64,000 bases of DNA, taken from Pseudomonas sp. ANT_H12B. Its GTDB lineage: Bacteria; Pseudomonadota; Gammaproteobacteria; Pseudomonadales; Pseudomonadaceae. Below, in pieces: positions 7,631 to 16,034 of the stretch (the stretch's first letter is position 1; the number at the start of each line of letters is the position of its first letter). The position numbers and the translations under genes are program-made. Location of the stretch: the NCBI RefSeq assembly GCF_008369325.1, contig NZ_VOBI01000001.1, positions 1-64,000 of the forward strand, in the 5' to 3' direction. The notes beneath the pieces are model-generated. The model saw only the letters and a list, made by a program, of their open reading frames with translations. It made no database searches and was not told the DNA's origin.

Positions 7631-8608
7631 CTACCGGTCAGTCACCCACGTACCAGGAATGCTTTGAGCAAAGCCGACGCCAAACACCTGTGCCGGCGTT
7701 GCAAAGCCCTGCCTGACTTCACCTCCCAATACCCTGCGCGCTGCCTCTACTGCGGCCAGAGGCGTATAGGAATAACCGTTCACCGTCCCGATCACCGAGC
7801 GCGCCACGGTTCCGTCAGCGCCGGTCACTTCAGCGACCGCGTGAGCGGGTTGCGCCAGCCGCTGCTCGGCGCTCGGGCCATCAGGGAGTTGTGCCAGATC
7901 ACCTGTGGGAAATGCATCACCGGTGACGTGAACGTACATTGCGATATTGGGGATAGCCGTCGAATGCCATGCGGTAATCAGGTCACCAAAAGACAGCGGT
8001 GCGCAGAGGACCGGGCCGTTACCAAAGTCGAACAACTGTGGCTGGGCGTCGGGGGTGGCAACCAATCGCCCATCGATCCGCGCCATCAAGCCTGCGCCGA
8101 TGATTTCGCTGGCGCTGATTGCCGAACCTCTCGACATGGACCCCGCCACCTGAAGTGCAACACGCAGTGATTGAGGGCTACGCACACGCTCCGCTACGTG
8201 CATGGCCAGGCAGTCGGTTGGCACCACGTCCCAGCCAACACCGGGCAGCAACATCACCCCCGCTTTGGCAGCCTGCACGCTGAGCCGCTCAGCCAATCGG
8301 TAAACGTTGATTTCGGCGGTGATGTCCAGGTAGCTGACGCCGGCCTCAATGCAGGCGTGCATCAAGGGTTGCGCGGTGAGTGCAAACGGTCCCGCGCAGT
8401 TCAGGAGTACATCCACTCTTTCCAAGGCCCTAGACAGCGGCTCATCGAGCGAAAGTACCCGATAGGGCACGCCGAGGCGCTCGGCCAGTTTTCGCAGCTT
8501 GGCGGCATCGCGACCGGCAATTTCAACGTTCAGCCCAGCGGCCTTGGCTTGTTCTGCAACCATGGCGCCGGTGTAACCCGCAGCGCCGTATATCAATAGT
8601 TTTTTCAT
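7631..8608 (-). CDS. Saccharopine-dehydrogenase-like / trans-acting enoyl reductase family protein
   Basis: 325 residues with an N-terminal Rossmann motif, YGAAGYTG (residues 6-13), and the GxSYLDITAE and LLPGVGWDVVPTDC sequences typical of saccharopine dehydrogenase NADP-binding-domain proteins of the YNL/trans-acting enoyl reductase kind. The start at 8608 (MKKLLIYG) overlaps the previous stop by 4 bases (ATGA), so it is translationally coupled to the glyoxalase-like gene. It is the last gene of a leftward three-gene operon facing the first AraC gene. The substrate is unknown. Confidence 0.8.
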   Translation of the reverse strand: MKKLLIYGAAGYTGAMVAEQAKAAGLNVEIAGRDAAKLRKLAERLGVPYRVLSLDEPLSRALERVDVLLNCAGPFALTAQPLMHACIEAGVSYLDITAEINVYRLAERLSVQAAKAGVMLLPGVGWDVVPTDCLAMHVAERVRSPQSLRVALQVAGSMSRGSAISASEIIGAGLMARIDGRLVATPDAQPQLFDFGNGPVLCAPLSFGDLITAWHSTAIPNIAMYVHVTGDAFPTGDLAQLPDGPSAEQRLAQPAHAVAEVTGADGTVARSVIGTVNGYSYTPLAAVEAARRVLGGEVRQGFATPAQVFGVGFAQSIPGTWVTDR

Positions 8609-9006
8609 GCGCTGTGCTGCCATTTTTTGTAGACGAATTCGAGGCTATAGCCGTCCGGGTCCAGCACATCGGCGGCGTAGTACTCGGGGTCGTAGTGCAA
8701 ACGGGCGCCAGGCGGACCGTTGTCTGTGCCGCCGGCCTGAATAGCGGCGGCGTAGGCGGCATTTACCTGCGCGCGGCTATTGGCGACAAAGCCGATATGC
8801 GCCGCGCGCCCTTCAACAACGCCTTCGCGCAGCCAGAAAAATACGCGCCCGTGAGCCCCAAACCCCTTGAGGTCGGGATGGCCGGGCGGGCCATCCTTGC
8901 CGTCGTAGTCAAGACGGCTGGTGATGCCCAGCGGTGGCAGCGCGGCGCTGTAGAACGCGATGGAGCGCTCCAGGTCTGCGACAGAAATAAAGACATGGTC
9001 GAGCAT
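8605..9006 (-). CDS. VOC (glyoxalase/bleomycin resistance) family protein
   Basis: A 133-residue protein with two beta-alpha-beta-beta-beta halves: MLDHVFISVADLERSIAFY at the start, and YYAADVLDPDGYSLEFV at the end, which carries the C-terminal Glu metal ligand. His4 near the N-terminus and a central HIGF supply the other expected ligands. Such proteins are metal-dependent lyases, dioxygenases or binding proteins for small electrophiles. It is the middle gene of the operon starting at 9787. Confidence 0.85.
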   Translation of the reverse strand: MLDHVFISVADLERSIAFYSAALPPLGITSRLDYDGKDGPPGHPDLKGFGAHGRVFFWLREGVVEGRAAHIGFVANSRAQVNAAYAAAIQAGGTDNGPPGARLHYDPEYYAADVLDPDGYSLEFVYKKWQHSA

Positions 9007-9043
9007 GGTGTTTTCCTCGCTTAAAGGGGGTGTGTGGAGGGTT

Positions 9044-9787
9044 CTAGATCATGTAACCGCCCGCAACCTCAATGGTCTGGGCATTGATCCAGGCACTCTC
9101 CGCAGACAGCAACGTGGCGATCACACGGCCCACATCTTCTGGCTCGCCTACCCGGCCCAACGCGGTTTGCCTGGCGAGCAACGCTTCGAACTCATCGTTC
9201 AGGCCGCCACCCAACTCGGTACGAATGGCCCCTGGCGAGACGGCGTTGGCGCGAATACGGCGCTCGCCAAACTCCTTGGCCATGTAACGGGTCAGCACTT
9301 CCAGCCCGCCTTTCAACGCGGCGTACGGCGCAACGCCCGCCGTGGCCACACGGGTCGTGGCGCTAGTGAGGTTGACGATGCTGGCGCCATCGGCCAGCAA
9401 CGGCAGCAGTGTCTGGGTCAGAAAAAACGGACCCTTGAGGTGGACGTTAAACAACCCATCGAATTGCGCTTCGCTGACCGTTGCGATTGGATTGAACAGC
9501 CCGTAGCCGGCGTTATTGACGACACCGTCGAGGTGCGCCACATCCCATACCTGCTGCAAGACCTGCTGAACTGTTTCAGCAAAAGCGCCAAAGCTGCTCA
9601 CGTCGGCCACATCCAGTTTCAGCGCAACGGCTTTGCCACCACCTGCCTGAATCTGCTCGACCACTGCCTGCGCCGCTTTCGGGTTGTTGTTATAGGTCAG
9701 GACTACGCCCATACCTCGTTCGGCGCAGAGGGTGGCTGTACTAGCGCCGATGCCACGGCTGCCCCCGGTGATCAGAATGACGCTCAT
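9044..9787 (-). CDS. SDR family oxidoreductase
   Basis: A 247-residue SDR: TGGSRGIG (7-14), VNNAG, YAALK at the active site, and GRVGEPEDVGRVIATLLS with a C-terminal INAQTIEVAGG, as in FabG-like enzymes. ATG at 9787 is 129 bases from the divergent AraC gene. It is first in the operon with the VOC protein and the saccharopine-dehydrogenase-like protein. NADP(H) use is likely because of the basic/hydroxyl residues in the first loop. The substrate is unknown. Confidence 0.88.
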   Translation of the reverse strand: MSVILITGGSRGIGASTATLCAERGMGVVLTYNNNPKAAQAVVEQIQAGGGKAVALKLDVADVSSFGAFAETVQQVLQQVWDVAHLDGVVNNAGYGLFNPIATVSEAQFDGLFNVHLKGPFFLTQTLLPLLADGASIVNLTSATTRVATAGVAPYAALKGGLEVLTRYMAKEFGERRIRANAVSPGAIRTELGGGLNDEFEALLARQTALGRVGEPEDVGRVIATLLSAESAWINAQTIEVAGGYMI

Positions 9788-9916
9788 GGTGTGCTCCGGT
9801 GTGGATTAGATGAGATGCCACAGTAGCTATCACCGTGCGCAGCCACGCAGCCATTCCTACTTGAAACCTGCCTGTTTCTGCTTTTTGCTTGCGCGGCGTA
9901 CCCGCTCTGGCGTCAG

Positions 9917-10810
9917 ATGCTCAGCATGAATAATCAACTGAACGAACTCCGGGCGCTGGCCGCCCATGCCGAGAACCGGCGTACCGAAACCGGCATTCCC
10001 CGTGTCGCCATGGTGCAAGGCGAGGTACCGGAACATCTGTTGGCCGCTGTGTACGACCCGATGATCAACCTGATTTTGCAGGGCAATAAGTCGATGACTG
10101 TTGGCGACCGCACCTTGCGCTACGACCCGGCGACCTACTTTGTAATGTCCATCGAGTTGCCGGCCGTGGGCAAGGTGCACCCCGCCGCCACGGGCGAGCC
10201 GTACCTGGCCGTGAGCCTGACGTTGGACCCGACGATTCTCGCCACGCTGTTGGCGGATCTGCCCAAACCTGCCGAGCGGGTTGCACAGGAAAACGGCTTT
10301 TCCGTAGCCGCTGTCACGCCCGAACTGATGGACGCGTGGGTGCGTATGTTACGACTGATGGAGCGTCCGCAAGACATCACCGCTCTGGCGCCGGCGTATG
10401 AGCGGGAAATTCTCTACCGCGTCTTGCAGGGGCCTCTGGGCTGGATGCTGCGTGAAATCGCAGCCCCGGACACCGCCATGGCCCGAGTAAGCCTGGCCAT
10501 CCAGTGGATTCGTCGCGACTTCGCCGAGCCCATTCGTGTCGACGACTTGGCTGAGAAAGCAGCGATGAGTGTGTCGGCCTTCCACCGCCATTTCAAAGCA
10601 GTGACCAACTTGAGCCCATTGCAGTATCAGAAACGCGTTCGGCTGCTCCAGGCCCGCACGCTGTTGGTGTCCAGCGCCAAGAGCGTCACCACGGCGGCCT
10701 ATGAAGTGGGCTATGAAAGCCCCACCCAGTTCAGCCGCGACTACGCCCGTGTTTTTGGCTTGCCGCCGGCGCGGGATGCCGCGCGAATTTTGGCGGACAC
10801 ACGGGCTTAA
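9917..10810 (+). CDS. AraC family regulator (AraC_N type)
   Basis: About 297 residues. The N-terminal ~190 residues match the AraC_N sensor of YqhC-like regulators (TETGIPRVAMVQG, ILQGNKSM, YLAVSLTLDP), and the C-terminal ~100 residues carry two helix-turn-helix units (LAEKAAMSVSAFHRHFKAVT, then VGYESPTQFSRDYARVFG). ATG at 9917 or 9926 is possible; neither has a strong ribosome site. It is a paralogue of the AraC protein at 14841. It faces an SDR operon and probably activates it, as YqhC activates yqhD-dkgA in response to aldehydes (knowledge of the family). Confidence 0.88.
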   Translation: MLSMNNQLNELRALAAHAENRRTETGIPRVAMVQGEVPEHLLAAVYDPMINLILQGNKSMTVGDRTLRYDPATYFVMSIELPAVGKVHPAATGEPYLAVSLTLDPTILATLLADLPKPAERVAQENGFSVAAVTPELMDAWVRMLRLMERPQDITALAPAYEREILYRVLQGPLGWMLREIAAPDTAMARVSLAIQWIRRDFAEPIRVDDLAEKAAMSVSAFHRHFKAVTNLSPLQYQKRVRLLQARTLLVSSAKSVTTAAYEVGYESPTQFSRDYARVFGLPPARDAARILADTRA

Positions 10811-10815
10811 GCCGT

Positions 10816-11565
10816 TTAGCTGTTCTGACCACCATCTACATTCAAGGTGGCGCCGGTGATATATCCAGCGTCAGGCCCCACCAAGAACGCCACGGCGCCC
10901 GCCACTTCTTCTGGCTGGCCGTAGCGACCCAATGCCGTCATCTGTTTAACCATGGCAGCCACATCACTTGTTTCTGGGTTCATCTGGGTGTTGATCGGGC
11001 CCGGCTGCACGGTATTGACGGTGATATGACGCCCGCCTAAATCGCGCGCCCAACCACGGCTATAAGCAGCGACCGCCGCCTTGCTCGCAGCGTAGTCAGC
11101 GATACCTGGGAAAGGCGCACGGCTGGCAAACATGGTGCCGATGGAAACAATTCGTCCACCGTCAGCCAACAGCGGCACCGCCGCACGAACAGCCGCGACA
11201 ACGCCACCCACATTGATGGCCTGCTGGCGCTCCAGCTCGGCAATATCGGCCTGCGGATCGCCGATTACGCCGGTGACAAACACCCCAGCGCTGTTCACCA
11301 GAATGTCCAGGCGACCGAAGTGCGCGTGTACTTGGTTGACCATCGCAGCGACGGCATTAGCGTCCGCCTGATCGGCAACTAGGGCCAACGCCTGCACACC
11401 CAGTGATTCGATGTGGTGCGCCACCGTACGGGCATGCTCCGCTGATGTGGCGTAGCTGAACGCCACATCAGCACCTTCGGCGGCCAAACGTTTGGCTATA
11501 GCGGCACCAATGCCACGTGAGCCACCGGTAACCAATGCAACTTTACCTGCCAAGGACTTGCTCAT
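10816..11565 (-). CDS. SDR family oxidoreductase
   Basis: 249 residues with TGGSRGIG, SAGVF in the NNAG position and YAASK at the active site, followed by VNTVQPGPINTQMNPET and a C-terminal GATLNVDGG, typical of FabG-like enzymes. The start MSKSLAGK at 11565 follows AGGAAG seven bases upstream; a longer open frame to 11622 lacks a ribosome site. It is divergent from the LysR gene that starts at 11722 and ends a few bases from the convergent AraC gene. It is a single-gene unit probably controlled by that LysR protein. Confidence 0.88.
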   Translation of the reverse strand: MSKSLAGKVALVTGGSRGIGAAIAKRLAAEGADVAFSYATSAEHARTVAHHIESLGVQALALVADQADANAVAAMVNQVHAHFGRLDILVNSAGVFVTGVIGDPQADIAELERQQAINVGGVVAAVRAAVPLLADGGRIVSIGTMFASRAPFPGIADYAASKAAVAAYSRGWARDLGGRHITVNTVQPGPINTQMNPETSDVAAMVKQMTALGRYGQPEEVAGAVAFLVGPDAGYITGATLNVDGGQNS

Positions 11566-11721
11566 GATTTTCTTCCTGTGTAGTGAGGGGCCAGTCGCGA
11601 ATGACAAACCGTGCCGCCACACTAACCACCACCCAAGCGGGGATAAACTGATCTAATCGGTATGCTCTATCACTGCTTTGGTGATAAACGTACTTCTCCA
11701 GATTCCTCAAACGGTGCCCGC

Positions 11722-12633
11722 GTGGACTACTTTCTTGCCGTACAAGCGTTCAACCGCATTGTCGAAACCGGCAGCTTCGTCAAAGCAGCCACGCAAATGG
11801 ACCTGCACCCCAATGCCGTGACCAAGCTGGTACAAGCGCTGGAAGCACACCTGCGGGTAAAGCTGCTTAACCGCACCACGCGGCGGGTCACGCTGACCAA
11901 TGAGGGCGGCGTCTATTACGAACAGATGAGTCGGGTGCTTGATCGCTGGCTGGAGGTGGAGGCGGAAATTGCGCTCACCCAGTCGGCCCCGAAAGGCAAG
12001 GTCAGAATCGATATGGGCACCACCATTGCCACCCTACTGGTGATACCGGCGCTGCCTGACTTTCACGCCCGCTATCCGCAGGTGCAGATTGATATTGGCG
12101 CGAGTGATCGCACAGCAGACCTGGCCAGCGAAAACATTGACTGCGTGATTCGCGGCGGCGTCCTGCAAGACTCCTCGCTGATTGCGCGACGCCTGGGAAG
12201 CCTGCCGTTTGTTACCTGCGCAACGCCGGCTTACTTGGCTAAGCACGGTGTGCCCAGCCACCCAGGTGAACTGGAAGATGGCCATGCGCTCGTACGTTAC
12301 TTTTTCCCGGGTTCCAGAAGGCAGAACAACCTTGAGTTCATCAAGGGCGATGAACACGTCGCCGTGCAAGGCCATTACGTGGTGGCCGTCAACGACAGCA
12401 ACGCCTACCTCGCCGCAGGCCTTGCAGGATTAGGGGTGATCCATACGTTACGGTTTATGGCGCAGCGGTATATCGACGCCGGCACCTTTGTGCCGGTGTT
12501 GCAAGATTGGCAGGCCGAGCCCAACCCGCTGTCGGTGGTGTACATGCCCAACCGACACTTGAGCGTTCGCGTGCGCGCATTTGTCGATTGGCTGGTGGAC
12601 CATTTCGCTGCCCACCCACACGTGTTGCCCTAA
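11722..12633 (+). CDS. LysR family regulator
   Basis: The winged helix-turn-helix begins DYFLAVQAFNRIVETGSF, so the GTG at 11722 is the likely start, although the frame is open to 11662. About 303 residues: DNA-binding domain (1-60, AATQMDLHPNAVTKLVQALE), then a periplasmic-binding-protein-like sensor (from about residue 90), including GASDRTADLASENIDCVIRGG. This subfamily (CrgA/AaeR-like) commonly faces an SDR or oxidoreductase gene that it controls, as here. Confidence 0.88.
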   Translation: MDYFLAVQAFNRIVETGSFVKAATQMDLHPNAVTKLVQALEAHLRVKLLNRTTRRVTLTNEGGVYYEQMSRVLDRWLEVEAEIALTQSAPKGKVRIDMGTTIATLLVIPALPDFHARYPQVQIDIGASDRTADLASENIDCVIRGGVLQDSSLIARRLGSLPFVTCATPAYLAKHGVPSHPGELEDGHALVRYFFPGSRRQNNLEFIKGDEHVAVQGHYVVAVNDSNAYLAAGLAGLGVIHTLRFMAQRYIDAGTFVPVLQDWQAEPNPLSVVYMPNRHLSVRVRAFVDWLVDHFAAHPHVLP

Positions 12634-12637
12634 GGGT

Positions 12638-13837
12638 CTACCTGGGGAAGCTCGCGACAATCCACAATGTGGCGCCCAACGTACCCGCCACTCCCACCCC
12701 CATAGCCATTTGAACGCCGAAGTGATCAACCACTACACCGCCGATCAGTGCGCCGAGCCCCATCGCCAACTGCCCGGCAGCAACGAATAGCGCTGCTACA
12801 ACCTCAAGTTGATCGGGCGCGGCCTTGAATATCCAACTCTGGATGGCGATAGGCAGCATGCCAAAACCAATGCCCCAGGCGACGACCGCTGCTGCCGCCC
12901 ACCCTGAACTCGCGCCACAGATAACCAGCGCCAACATGGCACCACCCAAGAATATCGATGTGGCCAGCACCGCTCTGCGTACATTGCGCTCGACAAACCA
13001 ACCGCAAAAAAGGTTGCCGAAAACTCCCGCCACGCCATAGGCGAGTAGCAACGCACTCAGGCGGCCCGACTCGATACCGCTAATTTGCGTTAGAAACGGT
13101 GCGATATAGGTGTAGGCGGCGAACTGCCCGATAAAAATGAGCACAACCGCCACGAGCCCTGCCCGAACGGTGTTCATCCTCATCACCACCGGTACTTGAG
13201 CGAAGCCCAGGGATTTTTCAGGTGGAATACGCGGCAGCAGCACCACTAACGACACCACCACCAGCACAACCAGCGCCGCGAAGGCTGCAAACGCTAATCG
13301 CCATCCCAGTAGCCCGCCAAGGAATGTCCCTGCTGGTACGCCGACTACGGTGCCCACTGTCACCCCGGAAAAGATGACGGACGTTGCCCGGCCAATGGCG
13401 TCGGGCCTTAGTCTGGGGCCCAGTGAAACCCCAATGGTCCAGAAACCGCCCACCGCGACGCCGAGAAGCATCCGAGCCACGAGAAGAACGCCAAGGCTAT
13501 TGGCGCAGGCGACCAGTGCATTGGAAATGACCAACAGACTGAGCAACACCAATAATGCGTGCTGACGTTGAATACGCTTGCCCACGCTGATGGTTAACAG
13601 CGCCGCACCGGCGGCCACGATGCCGGGTGCCGTGACCATAAGGCCGGCCTGCCCCTCACTGACCGCAAGGTTCTGGGCAATTTGCGGCAACAGCCCCACG
13701 GGTAAACATTCTGCGGTCACCAGCGTGAACGCGCCTACGCCGATGGCAACAACTGCGCTCCAGGAGGCCGGTGGGGATTGGGTGCTTGGAGTAGTTGATA
13801 ACGCCAAAGGAGATGCGGCTTTTAAACTATCCGTCAT
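12638..13837 (-). CDS. MFS transporter (DHA1 drug/sugar efflux type)
   Basis: A 399-residue protein with about 12 hydrophobic segments and the DHA1 family pattern TAECLPVGLLPQIAQNLAVS in the first segment, as in AraJ/SotB/YdhP-like exporters. The stretch ARMLLGVAVGGFWTIG is the conserved motif C/D region. It starts 62 bases after the leftward SDR gene and is probably cotranscribed with it. Export of a small sugar-like or toxic compound is the usual role. Confidence 0.85.
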   Translation of the reverse strand: MTDSLKAASPLALSTTPSTQSPPASWSAVVAIGVGAFTLVTAECLPVGLLPQIAQNLAVSEGQAGLMVTAPGIVAAGAALLTISVGKRIQRQHALLVLLSLLVISNALVACANSLGVLLVARMLLGVAVGGFWTIGVSLGPRLRPDAIGRATSVIFSGVTVGTVVGVPAGTFLGGLLGWRLAFAAFAALVVLVVVSLVVLLPRIPPEKSLGFAQVPVVMRMNTVRAGLVAVVLIFIGQFAAYTYIAPFLTQISGIESGRLSALLLAYGVAGVFGNLFCGWFVERNVRRAVLATSIFLGGAMLALVICGASSGWAAAAVVAWGIGFGMLPIAIQSWIFKAAPDQLEVVAALFVAAGQLAMGLGALIGGVVVDHFGVQMAMGVGVAGTLGATLWIVASFPR

Positions 13838-13899
13838 TGTCGAAACCTGAAGGCATACAGGCGCACGTTGCCGAACGCCCGTGGGTTATTCGGCAGACG

Positions 13900-14649
13900 T
13901 TAGTAGCCCACGCCGCGCACACCACCGGATGCCCGGATGGATTCACCTGTCACCCAGTGGGCATCTTCGGACGCTAAGAACACGGCAAGCGGCGCAATGT
14001 CCTCAGGCTCGCCAAAGCGACGCAACGGCGTACCGGCGATAAGTTGCTCGCCAAATTCACCGGCGAAATTGCCGTCTGTGGCAGGTGTGTTGGTATGGCC
14101 TGGAAGGATGGAGTTAACCCGAATACCCCGTGGCCCCAACTCTCTAGCCAACGCGAAGGCCAACGTATCGACTGCGCCTTTGGTAGCCGAGTAAACGCTC
14201 GAAGCAAGGTAGGGGTCGGTGCTGAGGATTGAGCTGATATTGATGATGCTGCCGGATGTGCCCAGCAGTTTCACAGCCTCGCGCGCCGCCAGCAGATAGC
14301 CGAGCACATTGAGGTTGAACTGCTTATGGAAGGCCTCTTCGGTTAAGTCTTCAATCATTTGAAATACGGCAACACCCGCGTTGTTCACCAGAATATCCAG
14401 CTTGCCGAAGTCAGCGGCAACGGTTGCAAATAGGCGCGTCACGTCAGCGCCGCTGCTCATGTCCGCTTGTATGGCAACAGCATTCGCGCCTTGTGCTTGA
14501 ATATGTGCGACCACCGATTCCGCGTCGTCTTTGCTGGAGGAGTAATTGACGATGACGGTGGCGCCAGCTGCGCCCAGTGCTTTGGCAATCCCAGCACCGA
14601 TGCCTTTGGAAGCGCCCGTTACTACCGCGATTTTTCCTTCAAGTTTCAT
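13900..14649 (-). CDS. SDR family oxidoreductase (FabG-like)
   Basis: 249 residues: TGASKGIG (12-19), NNAG, YSATK at the active site, GEPEDIAPLAVFLAS, and a C-terminal TGESIRASGG. ATG at 14649 follows AAAGGTCTCCT. It is first in a leftward pair with the MFS exporter and divergent from the second AraC_N regulator, which has a pair of direct-repeat operators between them (14762-14797). It probably reduces a carbonyl whose presence the AraC protein senses (inference). Confidence 0.88.
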   Translation of the reverse strand: MKLEGKIAVVTGASKGIGAGIAKALGAAGATVIVNYSSSKDDAESVVAHIQAQGANAVAIQADMSSGADVTRLFATVAADFGKLDILVNNAGVAVFQMIEDLTEEAFHKQFNLNVLGYLLAAREAVKLLGTSGSIINISSILSTDPYLASSVYSATKGAVDTLAFALARELGPRGIRVNSILPGHTNTPATDGNFAGEFGEQLIAGTPLRRFGEPEDIAPLAVFLASEDAHWVTGESIRASGGVRGVGY

Positions 14650-14761
14650 AGGAGACCTTTCTAAAGTGGCAAGTGACGCAGCGTCCGTTATTGGCCTCCG
14701 GTCAGTCTCGAAGGCCTAACGCTGCTTGCCATCAGTATTGGCTCGGCGCCGCGTAAAGCCG

Positions 14762-14797
14762 TTGCCGGTTCTTCTCGCACCCTTGCCTATTCTTCTC
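14762..14797. promoter_or_regulatory. Direct-repeat AraC-type operator
   Basis: TTGCCGGTTCTTCTC (14762-14776) and TTGCCTATTCTTCTC (14783-14797) are offset by exactly 21 bases, two helical turns, as expected for a dimeric AraC protein on one face of DNA. A weaker related sequence, CTGCCTGTTTCTGC (9868-9881), precedes the paralogous AraC gene. Confidence 0.6.
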
Positions 14798-14840
14798 ACC
14801 TGCATTGCTTTACACACCGGTCTACGCCATCGTCACTCGC

Positions 14841-15752
14841 ATGAACGACACCATGAATGAACTGCGCAGCATCGTGATGCGTGCTCAAAGCCAGTGGACG
14901 GAAACCGGGTTGCCACGTGTGGCGATGGTCCATGCCGAGGCCTGTGCCAGCCAGGTTTACCAGCCGATGCTGCACCTCGTACTGCAAGGCTCGAAAACCT
15001 TGTCCATTGGCGACCAGGTGCTGAGTTACGGAGCGGCCACGTATTTTGTGGTGCCTATTGATGTACCGGCTACCGGGGAGATTTACCCAGGCGGGCCGGA
15101 CGAGCCCTATCTCGCCATCAGCTTGACCCTGGACCCCAGCATCATCGCGTTGTTGCTGGCGGACAGACCAAAAACGGAAAGTCAGCCTCACCCCAGTTGC
15201 TTCGCGCCTGTTGCGGCGCCCACTGAAATGCTTGATGCCTGGTTGCGCATGCTGCGCCTGATTGACCATCCCGATGAGGCGCCGGTGCTTGCCCCGATGA
15301 TCGAACGCGAGATTTTGTTTCGCGCGCTTCAAGGGCCCATTGGGGAGATGTTGCGCGAGATAGCTCGCCCGGATGGCCGAGTTTCACAGGTCCGCCGAGC
15401 TACCCAATGGATACGCGAGCACTACACCGAGCCCTTTCGTGTAGAACCTTTAGCGGCCATGGCCGACATGAGCGTCGCGGCGTTCTATCGGCACTTCAAA
15501 GCCATTACCGCAATGACACCGATCCAATACCAAAAGCGCCTGCGCCTACTCAGAGCGCGATGGCTCCTGCTATTCGAAACACACAACGCGGCCGCCATCG
15601 CATTCACTGTTGGCTACGAAAGCGCCTCGCAATTTAGCCGTGAGTACGCACGCTTGTTCGGGTTGCCGCCTGCCAGAGACGCCGCAAGGTTTAAAGCGCC
15701 GGCGGATGCCAGCGACCCAGACAAGATGAATGTGACGGCATTAGGGGGTTAA
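14841..15752 (+). CDS. AraC family regulator (AraC_N type), paralogue
   Basis: About 303 residues from ATG at 14841 (MNDTMNELRS); an open frame upstream adds residues without family similarity. The sensor (TETGLPRVAMVHA, LVLQGSKTLSIGD, YLAISLTLDP) and the two helix-turn-helix units (MADMSVAAFYRHFKAIT, VGYESASQFSREYARLFG) align along their length with the protein at 9917. A duplication, or recruitment of two relatives, is therefore evident. Both face SDR genes. Confidence 0.88.
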   Translation: MNDTMNELRSIVMRAQSQWTETGLPRVAMVHAEACASQVYQPMLHLVLQGSKTLSIGDQVLSYGAATYFVVPIDVPATGEIYPGGPDEPYLAISLTLDPSIIALLLADRPKTESQPHPSCFAPVAAPTEMLDAWLRMLRLIDHPDEAPVLAPMIEREILFRALQGPIGEMLREIARPDGRVSQVRRATQWIREHYTEPFRVEPLAAMADMSVAAFYRHFKAITAMTPIQYQKRLRLLRARWLLLFETHNAAAIAFTVGYESASQFSREYARLFGLPPARDAARFKAPADASDPDKMNVTALGG

Positions 15753-15822
15753 CGAAGCATTCGAAGGTTGTCAGTCCGAGTCGCCAGATGAAAAGCGCGG
15801 CTAGGTTCTGGCCGAGCGGACA

Positions 15823-15880
15823 GTCCGCTATTGGCCGATTTCTGCCCCTCGTGACAGGCAGAAATCGGCCAGAAGCGGAC
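15823..15880. repeat. Dispersed inverted-repeat element
   Basis: Two 24-base arms (15823-15846 and 15857-15880) are reverse complements except at two positions and surround a 10-base loop. The core is TTGGCCGATTTCTGCC. A fragment of the same sequence occurs at 4569-4583. The 282-base gap 15753-16034 holds no gene. Confidence 0.8.
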
Positions 15881-16034
15881 ATTCCATTCAGAGTGATTGG
15901 CACCGCCAGTCCGCAACCTCTCGCCTTTTGGGACTCGCATAAACAGCCTAAGATGCGTTTTGAAAACGGCCGGAAAGCTGAGATGAATTCCGAAACTTCA
16001 AACGTCCTGCTACCGATGCGGAGCGCCTGTCACT

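Noticed and set aside
4717-15752. Considered as a secondary-metabolite cluster because of several SDRs and an exporter
   Set aside because: No synthase, ligase or carrier protein is present and the units have separate regulators.
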